From Samsonia erythrinae (GTDB lineage: Bacteria > Pseudomonadota > Gammaproteobacteria > Enterobacterales > Enterobacteriaceae), in the NCBI RefSeq assembly GCF_004342665.1, contig NZ_SMBY01000001.1, forward strand, positions 408,945-472,944: 64,000 bases of DNA. Direction: 5' to 3'. Below, piece by piece: positions 38,752 through 47,598 of this stretch. Each line of letters opens with the position of its first letter. Positions within the stretch are counted from its first letter, which is position 1. A program made the translations under genes and the position numbers. The notes beneath the pieces are model-generated. The model did no database searches. It saw only the letters and a list, made by a program, of their open reading frames with translations, and was not told where the DNA came from.

Positions 38752-39405
38752 TTGCAACGAGCACGATGTTATCTTCTGGGCGAGAGGGCCGTCGTTCTGG
38801 CGCTGGAATCGCCAGTGTCGCTGGAGAGCCAGCAGCGGATATGGGGACTTACCGAGCGTCTGAACCGCCATGAAGACGTACTGGAAGTGATTCCGGGCAT
38901 GAACAATCTGACGGTGCTGTTGGCGCATCCCCATCCGGCGGTGGAGACGATTGAACGGTTGCAGCGTTGGTGGGAAGAAAGCGAATCGCTGGTGTTTGAC
39001 CCACGGGACATCGATATCCCTGTCATCTATGGCGGCGATGCCGGACCGGATCTGGAGGAGGTCGCGCATCACAGCGGGTTGACGCCGCGTCAGGTTGTGG
39101 ATGCGCACGCTGCCGGGCAGTACGTGGTCTACTTCCTGGGATTTCAGCCGGGGTTTGCCTACCTTGGCGGGCTGAGCGCGCAGTTGCATATGCCGCGTCG
39201 CGCTGAACCTCGCCTGCGAGTGCCGGCGGGGTCGGTTGGGATCGGCGGGGCGCAGACGGGAATCTATCCGCTAGATACACCCGGAGGGTGGCAATTGATT
39301 GGTCGTACATCGGTGATGCTGTTCAACCCGCAAACGATGCCGCCAACGCTATTGCGACCCGGAGATAATGTCCGGTTTCTGCCGCAGAAGGAGGGCGTAT
39401 GCTGA
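38752..39405 (+). CDS. pxpB: 5-oxoprolinase subunit B
   Basis: KipI-like subunit of the ATP-dependent PxpABC 5-oxoprolinase, which clears pyroglutamate. The 217-residue protein begins at a TTG codon behind a strong AGGAGGAAAGG ribosome-binding site; homologues start at the same MQRARCYL position. Conserved [14 protein letters not shown] and [17 protein letters not shown] segments are present. It overlaps pxpC by 7 bp. Confidence 0.95.
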   Translation: MQRARCYLLGERAVVLALESPVSLESQQRIWGLTERLNRHEDVLEVIPGMNNLTVLLAHPHPAVETIERLQRWWEESESLVFDPRDIDIPVIYGGDAGPDLEEVAHHSGLTPRQVVDAHAAGQYVVYFLGFQPGFAYLGGLSAQLHMPRRAEPRLRVPAGSVGIGGAQTGIYPLDTPGGWQLIGRTSVMLFNPQTMPPTLLRPGDNVRFLPQKEGVC

Positions 39406-40343
39406 AAGTGATTCAAGCCGGACTGCATACCTCGGTGCAGGACACGGGGCGCATCGGTTTCCGCCGTCTGGGGATCAGCCAGTCAGGCGCGCTCGATCTC
39501 CCTGCGTTGAAAATGGCTAACCTATTGGTCGGCAACGAAGAGGGCGCCGCGGCGCTGGAAGTGACGCTGGGCAGGTTTAGTGCCACATTCACCTCTGCCC
39601 GCTGGATCGCGCTGACCGGGGCGGATTGCCATGCGGATCTGGATGGGAAACCGCTCTGGACGGGCTGGCGTTTTGCGGTGAAACCGGGACAAACGTTGAA
39701 AATGCGCCTGCCGCGTAACGGAATGCGCAGCTATCTGGCGCTGTCCGGCGGTGTGGATGTGCCGGAAGCGCTCGGCTCACGCAGTACCGATTTAAAAGCC
39801 GGGTTCGGTGGTTTTGACGGACGTTTGTTGCGAGATGGCGATGAGTTGCCGTTGGGGACGCCGACGCGTGAACCGAAACGGGAAGCAGGAATTAAACAGC
39901 TACTGTTTGGTAACCGCGTGCGTGCCCTGCCGGGACCGGAGTATGAGACGTTCAGTGAAGAGATACAGGAGCTGTTTTGGCGCACGTCATGGCAATTGAG
40001 TCCACAGAGTAACCGCATGGGCTACCGACTGCTGGGCGCCGAGCTACAGCGCGCCACCTTGTCGGGCAGCAATCCGGGCGAGCTGCGGTCGCATGGGCTG
40101 CTGCCGGGCGTCGTGCAGGTTCCTCACAATGGCCACCCGATTGTGCTGCTGGCCGACGCGCAAACGACGGGCGGTTATCCGCGTATTGCGACGGTCATTG
40201 AAGCGGATTTATTCCATCTGGCGCAAATCCGGCTCGGTGAGCCGATACATTTTATTCGCTGTACGCGAGCTCATGCGCAAAAAGCCCTGGAAGAGCAGCG
40301 TCGTTATCTCGAACAACTCGCATGGAGGCTGCATGGTGATTGA
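39399..40343 (+). CDS. pxpC: 5-oxoprolinase subunit C
   Basis: KipA-like subunit of PxpABC, 314 residues. Typical segments include [20 protein letters not shown] near the N-terminus, [10 protein letters not shown] and [27 protein letters not shown] (shown in part) in the C-terminal half. GGAG lies upstream of the ATG. Overlaps both neighbours, so pxpB-pxpC-pxpA is one transcription unit with coupled translation. Confidence 0.95.
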   Translation: MLKVIQAGLHTSVQDTGRIGFRRLGISQSGALDLPALKMANLLVGNEEGAAALEVTLGRFSATFTSARWIALTGADCHADLDGKPLWTGWRFAVKPGQTLKMRLPRNGMRSYLALSGGVDVPEALGSRSTDLKAGFGGFDGRLLRDGDELPLGTPTREPKREAGIKQLLFGNRVRALPGPEYETFSEEIQELFWRTSWQLSPQSNRMGYRLLGAELQRATLSGSNPGELRSHGLLPGVVQVPHNGHPIVLLADAQTTGGYPRIATVIEADLFHLAQIRLGEPIHFIRCTRAHAQKALEEQRRYLEQLAWRLHGD

Positions 40344-41070
40344 TCTGAATGCCGATTTGGGGGAAGGGGGGGAGTATGACGAAGCGTTACTGAAGCTGGT
40401 GACCTCTGCAAACATTGCCTGTGGCTTTCATGCGGGCGATGCTCAAACCATGCGGCAGTCGGTACGTTGGGGGATCGGTTATGGCGTAGCGCTCGGCGCG
40501 CATCCGGGTTTTCCCGATCGTGAAAATTTTGGCCGTAAAGCGATGCAGTTTCCTGCGGACATCGTGTTTGCGCAGATCGTGTATCAGCTCGGCGCACTGA
40601 GTGCGATTGCTGCTGCCGAAGGGGGCGCGCTGTCGCACGTGAAGCCTCATGGTATGTTGTACAATCAGGCGGCGAGCGATCCTGAACTGGCGGATGCGGT
40701 AGCCAGCGCGGTAAAGCGCGTGAACCCGACTTTGCGTCTGGTTGGATTGGCGGGAAGTGAGTTAATTCGCGCGGGGCGGCGGTTGGGGTTGGCGACGCGT
40801 CAGGAGGTGTTTGCCGATCGCAGCTACCAGTCCGACGGTTCGCTGGTGCCCCGTACTCAGGCCGGTGCGCTGATTAACAGCGACGAACTGGCGCTGGCGC
40901 AGACGCTGGAAATGATTCAACGCCAGCGGGTCAGGGCGATCGACGGCTCCTGGGTTAATGTGCAGGCGGATACCGTATGTATCCACGGTGACGGGCAACA
41001 TGCGCTGCTGTTTGCCCGCAAACTGCGTAATTGCTTTATCCAGCATCAGATAACGATAGCGGCGACCTGA
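40333..41070 (+). CDS. pxpA: 5-oxoprolinase subunit A
   Basis: LamB/YcsF-family subunit of PxpABC, 245 residues. The start [13 protein letters not shown] at 40333 follows GGAGGCTGC and overlaps the pxpC end by 11 bp. Conserved motifs are [25 protein letters not shown] and [11 protein letters not shown]. The upstream in-frame extension inside pxpC is not used. Confidence 0.95.
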   Translation: MVIDLNADLGEGGEYDEALLKLVTSANIACGFHAGDAQTMRQSVRWGIGYGVALGAHPGFPDRENFGRKAMQFPADIVFAQIVYQLGALSAIAAAEGGALSHVKPHGMLYNQAASDPELADAVASAVKRVNPTLRLVGLAGSELIRAGRRLGLATRQEVFADRSYQSDGSLVPRTQAGALINSDELALAQTLEMIQRQRVRAIDGSWVNVQADTVCIHGDGQHALLFARKLRNCFIQHQITIAAT

Positions 41071-41235
41071 TTATTTTTGACGGAAGCGGGGAGAGAAAAC
41101 GCGCGCTTGTTACGACATCCACGTTTGCAGGAGGATACGATTGGCGCGTAGGCTGATGCGTGTCCTGCGGGGGCGCACGGTATTAATCGAGTGTGTCGGG
41201 AAAAGGCAGCATGTTTGATTTTCAGGGAGTTGAGT

Positions 41236-42063
41236 ATGCCGGAAGGACCGGAAATTCGCCGGGCGGCCGATAAGCTGGTTGATGCGGTGGTCGGAAAGAC
41301 GTTGACGCGCGTCTGGTTTGCGTTTCCGGGACTGAAGCGGTACGAAACAGAATTGCTCGGGCAGCAGATCAGGCAAATTGAAACGCGCGGCAAGGCGCTG
41401 CTGACCTACTTTAGCAATGGCCGGGTGCTGTATAGCCATAATCAGCTTTACGGCGTCTGGCGAGTCGTGAATGCCGGGGAATCACCGGAAACGAAGCGGG
41501 ATTTGCGTATCCGGCTGGAGACGCAGGATCGCGCAATCCTGCTTTATAGCGCGTCAGATATTGAAATGCTGACGGTGGATTCACTCGGGGAGCATCCTTT
41601 TCTGCAACGCATTGGCCCTGATGTGCTGGATCTTTCGCTCACGCCGGAACAGGTACGCGAGCGTTTATTACTACCGCGTTTTCGCCGTCGTCGGTTGAGT
41701 GGGCTGCTGCTGGATCAGGCTTTCCTCGCGGGGCTGGGGAATTACCTGCGCGTCGAGATCCTCTGGCAGGCGCAGATCGCGCCGCAACACACGGCAGCAG
41801 AGTTGAATGAGGAACAGTTGCAGAGATTGAGTCGGGCGTTGCTGGAGATCCCCCGATTGTCCTACACCACGCGCGGCGCCGTTGATGAAAACCGACACCA
41901 TGGGGCGATTTTTTCGTTCAAGGTTTTTCATCGTGACGGGGAAAGCTGCGAGCGTTGCGGTGGAACCATTGAAAGAACGGTGCTGTCATCTCGCCCGTTT
42001 TACTGGTGCCCGCACTGCCAGGGTTCGCTGGCACACCCTTCTGAAAGCGCAAAGGCCGGGTAG
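41236..42063 (+). CDS. nei: Endonuclease VIII
   Basis: DNA glycosylase/AP lyase removing oxidised pyrimidines. After Met removal Pro1 and Glu2 form the active site ([10 protein letters not shown]). The C-terminal zinc finger is CERCGG…FYWCPHCQ. The 275-residue length is slightly above the E. coli 263, the extra residues being at the C-terminus ([11 protein letters not shown]). GGGAGTTGAGT precedes the ATG. Position after pxpA matches E. coli. Confidence 0.95.
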   Translation: MPEGPEIRRAADKLVDAVVGKTLTRVWFAFPGLKRYETELLGQQIRQIETRGKALLTYFSNGRVLYSHNQLYGVWRVVNAGESPETKRDLRIRLETQDRAILLYSASDIEMLTVDSLGEHPFLQRIGPDVLDLSLTPEQVRERLLLPRFRRRRLSGLLLDQAFLAGLGNYLRVEILWQAQIAPQHTAAELNEEQLQRLSRALLEIPRLSYTTRGAVDENRHHGAIFSFKVFHRDGESCERCGGTIERTVLSSRPFYWCPHCQGSLAHPSESAKAG

Positions 42064-42109
42064 TGATGTCTTAATGTCGATGTTTCGGGATTGAGATACC
42101 GGGGGCTGC

Positions 42110-42138
42110 CACGGTGCGGGGCATTCCCACACCGTGTT
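42110..42138 (+). terminator. Probable terminator after nei
   Basis: CACGGTG-C-GGG and CCC-A-CACCGTG arms followed by TTT and then a C-run. Lies in the convergent nei/gltA gap. Confidence 0.55.
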
Positions 42139-42197
42139 TCCCCCCCAATCCATATATGAGATCGTCATGCCCGGACTTTTGATTCGCGCCGGGGAGA

Positions 42198-43484
42198 TTA
42201 ATCCTGTTTCAGATTGGATGCAAAATCACGTTTGTCGTAGCCGGTATACAGCTGGCGCGGACGAGCAATCTTGATGCCATCGTCGTGCATTTCGTTCCAG
42301 TGTGCAATCCAGCCGACGGTGCGCGCCATCGCGAAGATCACGGTGAACATTGAAGACGGAATACCCATCGCTTTCAGGATGATGCCGGAGTAGAAATCCA
42401 CGTTCGGATAGAGCTTCTTCTCAATGAAGTACGGGTCGTTCAGCGCGATATTTTCCAACTCCATCGCCACTTCCAGCAGGTCGTCTTTTCTGCCCAGTTC
42501 TCTCAGCACTTCGTGGCAGGTTTCACGCATAACCTTGGCGCGCGGGTCATGGTTTTTATACACGCGGTGGCCAAAGCCCATCAGACGGAAGGAGTCATTT
42601 TTGTCTTTCGCGCGTTCGATAAACGCCGGGATGTGCTCAACGCTGCTGATTTCTTCCAACATACGCAGGCAGGCTTCGTTCGCGCCGCCGTGCGCCGGTC
42701 CCCACAGCGAGGCGATCCCCGCGGCGATACAGGCAAAGGGGTTGGCGCCGGAAGAGCCTGCGGTACGCACGGTCGATGTCGAGGCGTTCTGCTCGTGATC
42801 GGCATGCAGGATCAGAATGCGATCCATCGCGCGTTCCAGCACGGGATTCACCACGTATTCTTCACATGGCGTAGAGAACATCATATGCAGGAAATTGCCC
42901 GCGTAGGACAGGTTGTTTTTGGGATAAACAAACGGCTGGCCCAGTGAATATTTGTAGCACATCGCCGCGACGGTCGGCATTTTGGACAGCAGGCGATACG
43001 CCGCGATTTCGCGGTGGCGCTCGATGCTGATGTCCAGCGAATCATGATAAAACGCCGCCAGCGCGCCTGTGACGCCGCACAGAACGGCCATTGGGTGTGA
43101 ATCGCGGCGGAAACCGTGGAACAGACGGGTAATCTGCTCATGAATCATGGTGTGGCGGGTAACGGTCGTTTTGAAGGTTTCAAACTGCGATGGTGTTGGT
43201 GCTTCTCCGAACAGCAGGATGTAACACACTTCAAGATAATTTGATTTTTCAGCGAGCTGATCGATCGGATAGCCGCGGTGCAACAGAACGCCTTCATCAC
43301 CGTCGATATAAGTAATCTTGGATTCGCAAGATGCCGTGGACGTAAAGCCGGGATCAAATGTGAAGTAACCTTTAGAACCAAGGGGACGAATATCGATTTC
43401 ATCATTCCCGAGCGTACCAGACAGGACATTTAGCTCAATCGGATCTTTACCTTCTACGGTAAGCGTTGCTTTTTTATCAGCCAT
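42198..43484 (-). CDS. gltA: Citrate synthase
   Basis: Type II (hexameric, NADH-sensitive) citrate synthase that condenses acetyl-CoA and oxaloacetate. The 428-residue product matches the E. coli length. Active-site histidines lie in [20 protein letters not shown] and [13 protein letters not shown], and the catalytic Asp in the VDFYSGI segment. AGGAG precedes the ATG. Divergent from the sdh-suc genes across 634 bp. Confidence 0.97.
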   Translation of the reverse strand: MADKKATLTVEGKDPIELNVLSGTLGNDEIDIRPLGSKGYFTFDPGFTSTASCESKITYIDGDEGVLLHRGYPIDQLAEKSNYLEVCYILLFGEAPTPSQFETFKTTVTRHTMIHEQITRLFHGFRRDSHPMAVLCGVTGALAAFYHDSLDISIERHREIAAYRLLSKMPTVAAMCYKYSLGQPFVYPKNNLSYAGNFLHMMFSTPCEEYVVNPVLERAMDRILILHADHEQNASTSTVRTAGSSGANPFACIAAGIASLWGPAHGGANEACLRMLEEISSVEHIPAFIERAKDKNDSFRLMGFGHRVYKNHDPRAKVMRETCHEVLRELGRKDDLLEVAMELENIALNDPYFIEKKLYPNVDFYSGIILKAMGIPSSMFTVIFAMARTVGWIAHWNEMHDDGIKIARPRQLYTGYDKRDFASNLKQD

Positions 43485-43856
43485 TTACAGTCTCCTTAGC
43501 GCTTAAATTTTAAAAATCTTCACTGAAGAAATACCGTCATGCCTGCGCACCGGACAAAGGGTATGTCCGGTGAAACTCTGCTGTAACACAGTTGCCGAAT
43601 AGGGAACAGAGTAAGGCGGATCGCCGCTTTCAGGATGAAAAATTGTTCTCCAGATAATTAACAATACACAGAATTAGATTGTCGTCATTACCAATGATTT
43701 TTACGTGGATTTTTCCCACTGTTACATAAGTTGCGTCAGTGTGGAAGCATCGCCGTCGAGCTTTAATTCATCATAAGGAATTTAATCCTCTATTTGTAAT
43801 TTAAATGTTGAACTTTTGTCAAATCAGATAATTAATTTTATATAAATTGTGAAGTT
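43485..43856. other. gltA-sdhC regulatory spacer, gltA half
   Basis: Non-coding, AT-rich towards the middle. It should contain the gltA promoters and ArcA-type sites. No site could be fixed with confidence by eye. An ATAATTAATTTTATATAAATTGT-like AT block precedes the CRP candidate. Confidence 0.5.
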
Positions 43857-43874
43857 CGTGATCTAAATCACTGT
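43855..43874. promoter_or_regulatory. Candidate CRP site upstream of sdhC
   Basis: CGTGA-TCTAAA-TCACT at 43857-43872 matches the CRP dyad with one mismatch in each half-site. It lies about 70 bp upstream of the -10 element, a usual activating position; sdh of E. coli is CRP-dependent. Confidence 0.6.
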
Positions 43875-43909
43875 TCAGGGCAAATGTCACCAAACAGTTT
43901 GTAGGGTAA

Positions 43910-43938
43910 TTGTAATAAGAATGTGAAGGACCTATACT
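43910..43938 (+). promoter_or_regulatory. Sigma-70 promoter of sdhCDAB-sucABCD
   Basis: TTGTAA, a 17-bp spacer and TATACT. It predicts a start near 43945 and an untranslated leader of about 175 nt before sdhC, similar in scale to E. coli, where the leader is targeted by RyhB, Spot 42 and RybB. Confidence 0.75.
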
Positions 43939-44118
43939 GCCGACAGGTCTCCGGAATTACCCTGCAGTAGGAGCACCCAGTATGAAAGGATCATGCGTTG
44001 TTTAGACACCGGAATGTCGATGTTTGGGCGCGTATCGTACACCCGTTTCAGGGTCGCCAACTTTCATGCTGTCTGTCCTCACATCAGGTCCGGAGGAAGA
44101 AACAATAATAAAAGCTGT

Positions 44119-44508
44119 GTGGGCAAATCCGTGAAAAAACAAAGACCTGTCAATCTGGAATTGCAGACGATTCAGTTTCCCGTTACTGCGATAGCCTCTA
44201 TTCTTCACCGCGTCTCTGGCGTTATCACCTTTGTTGCTGTCGGTATTTTACTGTGGTTGTTAGGCACCTCTCTTTCTTCAGAGGAAGGCTTCCTGCGCGC
44301 CGCAGAAATAATGGACAGCTTCATCGTCAAATTTATCGTTTGGGGCATTCTCGTGGCGTTGGCCTATCACATTGTGGGGGGGATTCGTCACCTTCTGATG
44401 GATTTTGGCTATATAGAAGAAGACCTGGCTACAGGTAAGCGTTCTGCAAATCTCTCCTTTATTATCACTGTCGTGCTTTCAATTCTGGCTGGAGTCCTCG
44501 TATGGTAA
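44119..44508 (+). CDS. sdhC: Succinate dehydrogenase cytochrome b556 subunit
   Basis: Membrane anchor of complex II. The GTG at 44119 gives 129 residues, aligned with the E. coli start ([13 protein letters not shown] versus [13 protein letters not shown]). Three membrane helices are evident, with the haem ligand His in [11 protein letters not shown] and quinone-site Ser/Arg in SILHRVSG. There is no close ribosome-binding site; GGAGGAAG lies about 20 bases upstream, and a GTG at 44131 is an alternative. Overlaps sdhD by 7 bp. Confidence 0.92.
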   Translation: MGKSVKKQRPVNLELQTIQFPVTAIASILHRVSGVITFVAVGILLWLLGTSLSSEEGFLRAAEIMDSFIVKFIVWGILVALAYHIVGGIRHLLMDFGYIEEDLATGKRSANLSFIITVVLSILAGVLVW

Positions 44509-44849
44509 GCAATGCTTCTGCGTTAGGACGCAATGGCGTACACGATTGGTTGCTTATTCGCGCTTCCGCCATCGTCATCGTACTGTATGTTATTTATATC
44601 GTCGCCTTTATCGCTATGGCAGGCGACATCACTTATGAAATCTGGCGTGGCTTCTTTGCCATGGCCCTCACGAAAGTCTTCACACTGCTGACGTTATTTT
44701 CCATTCTAGTTCATGCCTGGATAGGGATGTGGCAAGTGCTGACCGACTACATCAAACCGCTGGCCTTACGCCTGATTTTGCAGTTGGCGATTGTGGTTGC
44801 GCTGTTGGTGTACGTCATTTATGGAACTATTGTGGTGTGGGGTGCGTAA
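44502..44849 (+). CDS. sdhD: Succinate dehydrogenase membrane anchor subunit
   Basis: Second anchor of complex II, 115 residues, three membrane helices. Haem-ligand His71 lies in [10 protein letters not shown] and the quinone-site Tyr in LTDYIKP. The stop overlaps the sdhA start (TAATG). Confidence 0.95.
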   Translation: MVSNASALGRNGVHDWLLIRASAIVIVLYVIYIVAFIAMAGDITYEIWRGFFAMALTKVFTLLTLFSILVHAWIGMWQVLTDYIKPLALRLILQLAIVVALLVYVIYGTIVVWGA

Positions 44850-46615
44850 TGAATTTGCCAGTCAGAGAGTTTGATGCCGTTGTTGTTGGCGCGGGTGGCG
44901 CAGGTATGCGTGCCGCGCTGCAAATCTCCCAAATGGGCCTGTCCTGCGCCCTGTTATCGAAAGTTTTTCCAACCCGTTCTCATACCGTGTCCGCGCAGGG
45001 GGGAATTACCGTTGCGCTGGGAAACACCCATGAGGATAACTGGGAATGGCACATGTATGACACCGTCAAAGGGTCGGACTACATTGGCGATCAGGACGCC
45101 ATTGAGTATATGTGTAAAACCGGGCCGGAAGCGATTCTGGAACTGGAGCACATGGGATTACCGTTCTCCCGTCTGGACGATGGCCGTATTTATCAGCGCC
45201 CGTTTGGCGGTCAGTCCAAGAACTTTGGCGGCGAGCAGGCCGCGCGCACCGCAGCTGCGGCTGACCGTACCGGCCACGCGCTGCTTCACACGCTGTATCA
45301 GCAAAACCTGAAAAATCACACCACGATCTTCTCCGAGTGGTACGCCCTCGATCTGGTGAAGAATCAGGACGGCGCCGTGGTCGGCTGTACGGCAATTTGT
45401 ATCGAAACCGGCGAAGTGGTTTATTTCAAAGCGAAAGCGACCGTGTTGGCGACCGGCGGCGCGGGCCGTATCTACCAGTCAACGACCAATGCGCACATTA
45501 ATACCGGTGACGGTGTCGGCATGGCATTGCGTGCCGGCGTGCCGCTACAGGATATGGAAATGTGGCAGTTCCACCCGACGGGGATTGCCGGCGCAGGGGT
45601 TCTGGTGACCGAAGGCTGCCGCGGTGAAGGCGGTTATCTGCTGAACAAGCACGGCGAGCGTTTCATGGAACGCTATGCGCCGAACGCGAAAGATCTGGCG
45701 GGCCGTGACGTCGTTGCCCGTTCCATCATGATCGAAATTCGCGAAGGCCGCGGCTGTGATGGCCCGTGGGGGCCACACGCCAAACTGAAGCTCGACCATC
45801 TGGGTAAAGACGTTCTGGAATCTCGTCTGCCGGGAATTCTTGAGCTGTCCCGTACCTTTGCTCACGTCGATCCGGTAAAAGAGCCGATCCCGGTCATCCC
45901 CACCTGCCACTACATGATGGGCGGTATTCCGACCAAAGTGAGCGGTCAGGCGTTGACGGTCAATGAGAAAGGCGAAGATGTCGTGATCCCCGGCCTGTTT
46001 GCCGTGGGCGAAATTGCCTGCGTATCGGTACATGGCGCAAACCGTCTTGGCGGTAACTCGCTGCTCGATCTGGTGGTGTTTGGTCGTTCGGCGGGCATTC
46101 ACCTGCAAGAATCTCTGGAAGAGCAGGGGACAAGCCGTGATGCCAGCGACTCCGATATTGAGGCTTCGCTCGATCGCCTGAACCGTTGGAACAACACCCG
46201 TTCTGGGGAAGATCCGGTCGAAATCCGCAAGGCGCTGCAATCCTGTATGCAGAACAACTTCTCGGTCTTCCGTGAAGGGGATGCAATGGCGAAGGGGCTT
46301 GAAGAGCTGAAAACGATCCGCGAACGCCTGAAAAATGCGCGTCTGGATGACACGTCAAGCGAATTCAACACGCAACGCATCGAATGTCTGGAGCTGGATA
46401 ACCTGATGGAGACCGCCTATGCGACGGCGGTGTCTGCCAACTTCCGTACCGAAAGCCGTGGCGCGCATAGTCGCTTCGACTACCCGGAGCGTGACGATGA
46501 GAATTGGCTGTGCCATTCGTTGTATCTGCCGCAAACCGACAGCATGACGCGCCGCGAGGTGAACATGCAGCCTAAACTGCGTCCGGCGTTCCCGCCGAAA
46601 GTACGTACTTATTAA
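44849..46615 (+). CDS. sdhA: Succinate dehydrogenase flavoprotein subunit
   Basis: Catalytic subunit oxidising succinate to fumarate. From ATG 44849 the product is 588 residues, identical in length to E. coli SdhA. The N-terminal FAD fold is [13 protein letters not shown], covalent flavin attachment is at His45 ([10 protein letters not shown]), and active-site residues lie in HPTG and GRDVVARS. The C-terminus [17 protein letters not shown] is typical. Confidence 0.98.
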   Translation: MNLPVREFDAVVVGAGGAGMRAALQISQMGLSCALLSKVFPTRSHTVSAQGGITVALGNTHEDNWEWHMYDTVKGSDYIGDQDAIEYMCKTGPEAILELEHMGLPFSRLDDGRIYQRPFGGQSKNFGGEQAARTAAAADRTGHALLHTLYQQNLKNHTTIFSEWYALDLVKNQDGAVVGCTAICIETGEVVYFKAKATVLATGGAGRIYQSTTNAHINTGDGVGMALRAGVPLQDMEMWQFHPTGIAGAGVLVTEGCRGEGGYLLNKHGERFMERYAPNAKDLAGRDVVARSIMIEIREGRGCDGPWGPHAKLKLDHLGKDVLESRLPGILELSRTFAHVDPVKEPIPVIPTCHYMMGGIPTKVSGQALTVNEKGEDVVIPGLFAVGEIACVSVHGANRLGGNSLLDLVVFGRSAGIHLQESLEEQGTSRDASDSDIEASLDRLNRWNNTRSGEDPVEIRKALQSCMQNNFSVFREGDAMAKGLEELKTIRERLKNARLDDTSSEFNTQRIECLELDNLMETAYATAVSANFRTESRGAHSRFDYPERDDENWLCHSLYLPQTDSMTRREVNMQPKLRPAFPPKVRTY

Positions 46616-46631
46616 TTGCGGAGATCAGACG

Positions 46632-47348
46632 ATGAAACTCGAATTTTCTATTTATCGTTATAACCCGGATGTTGATGACGCCCCGCGGATGCAGGACTAT
46701 CAGCTGGAAGCCGATGAAGGCCGCGATATGATGCTGTTGGATGCGTTGATGCTGCTCAAAGAGCAGGATCCGACGCTTTCCTTCCGTCGTTCCTGTCGTG
46801 AAGGGGTCTGCGGCTCTGACGGCGTCAACATGAACGGTAAAAACGGACTGGCTTGTATCACGCCCATTTCAGCGTTACGCCGCGGAAGCAAAAAAATTGT
46901 TGTCCGTCCTCTACCGGGATTGCCGGTTGTACGCGATTTGGTAGTGGACATGGGACAGTTCTATGCCCAATATGAGAAAATAAAACCTTACCTGTTGAAT
47001 AATGGGAAGAATCCTCCGGCGCGTGAGCATCTGCAATCGCCTGAACAACGTGCCAAGCTGGATGGGTTGTATGAATGTATCATGTGTGCCTGTTGCTCGA
47101 CGTCTTGCCCGTCATTCTGGTGGAATCCGGACAAGTTTGTCGGTCCGGCAGGGCTGCTGGCCGCGTACCGTTTCCTGATCGATAGCCGCGATACGGAAAC
47201 CAAGCCCAGATTGGACAATCTGGACGATGCGTTCAGTGTTTTCCGCTGCCACGGTATCATGAACTGCGTCAACGTCTGCCCGAAAGGACTGAACCCGACC
47301 AAAGCGATTGGTCATATTAAATCGATGTTGTTACATCGCAGCGCGTAA
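46632..47348 (+). CDS. sdhB: Succinate dehydrogenase iron-sulfur subunit
   Basis: Carries electrons from SdhA to quinone. The 238-residue protein has the 2Fe-2S motif SCREGVCGSDG plus a later Cys (GLAC), and the 4Fe-4S and 3Fe-4S clusters in CIMCACCSTSCPS and CHGIMNCVNVCPKG. Ribosome-binding site GGAG. Last gene of sdhCDAB; 250 bp with two hairpins separates it from sucA. Confidence 0.98.
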   Translation: MKLEFSIYRYNPDVDDAPRMQDYQLEADEGRDMMLLDALMLLKEQDPTLSFRRSCREGVCGSDGVNMNGKNGLACITPISALRRGSKKIVVRPLPGLPVVRDLVVDMGQFYAQYEKIKPYLLNNGKNPPAREHLQSPEQRAKLDGLYECIMCACCSTSCPSFWWNPDKFVGPAGLLAAYRFLIDSRDTETKPRLDNLDDAFSVFRCHGIMNCVNVCPKGLNPTKAIGHIKSMLLHRSA

Positions 47349-47383
47349 CGCGTGATTGCATAAGTAAGTAGTAAAACAGGTAT

Positions 47384-47415
47384 CTCCCTCTGAAGTTGCT
47401 ATTCTTCAGGGGGAG
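47384..47415 (+). repeat. First hairpin of the sdhB-sucA spacer
   Basis: CTCCCTCTGAAG (47384-47395) pairs with CTTCAGGGGGAG (47404-47415) with one G-U wobble and an eight-base loop. No T-tract follows. Confidence 0.7.
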
Positions 47416-47422
47416 CACAGGA

Positions 47423-47468
47423 AACCTTTAAAAACCGGCTTACGCGCCAGAACCGGTTTTTAAAGGTT
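47423..47468 (+). repeat. Second, perfect 16-bp hairpin of the sdhB-sucA spacer
   Basis: Arms at 47423-47438 and 47453-47468 (AACCTTTAAAAACCGG and its complement) around a 14-base loop, only eight bases after the first hairpin. Likely an attenuator, processing site or mRNA stabiliser controlling sdh against suc expression. Confidence 0.7.
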
Positions 47469-47598
47469 CCTTAGAGGGAATGGATCCCCTGCTCGTACTG
47501 AATACGACAAGTGAACCGTTTGTATGACAACCGATTACGGGCATGAATGACATGTTAACCACGGCGAAAACTGAAGCTTATTAGCTTAAGGGATCATA

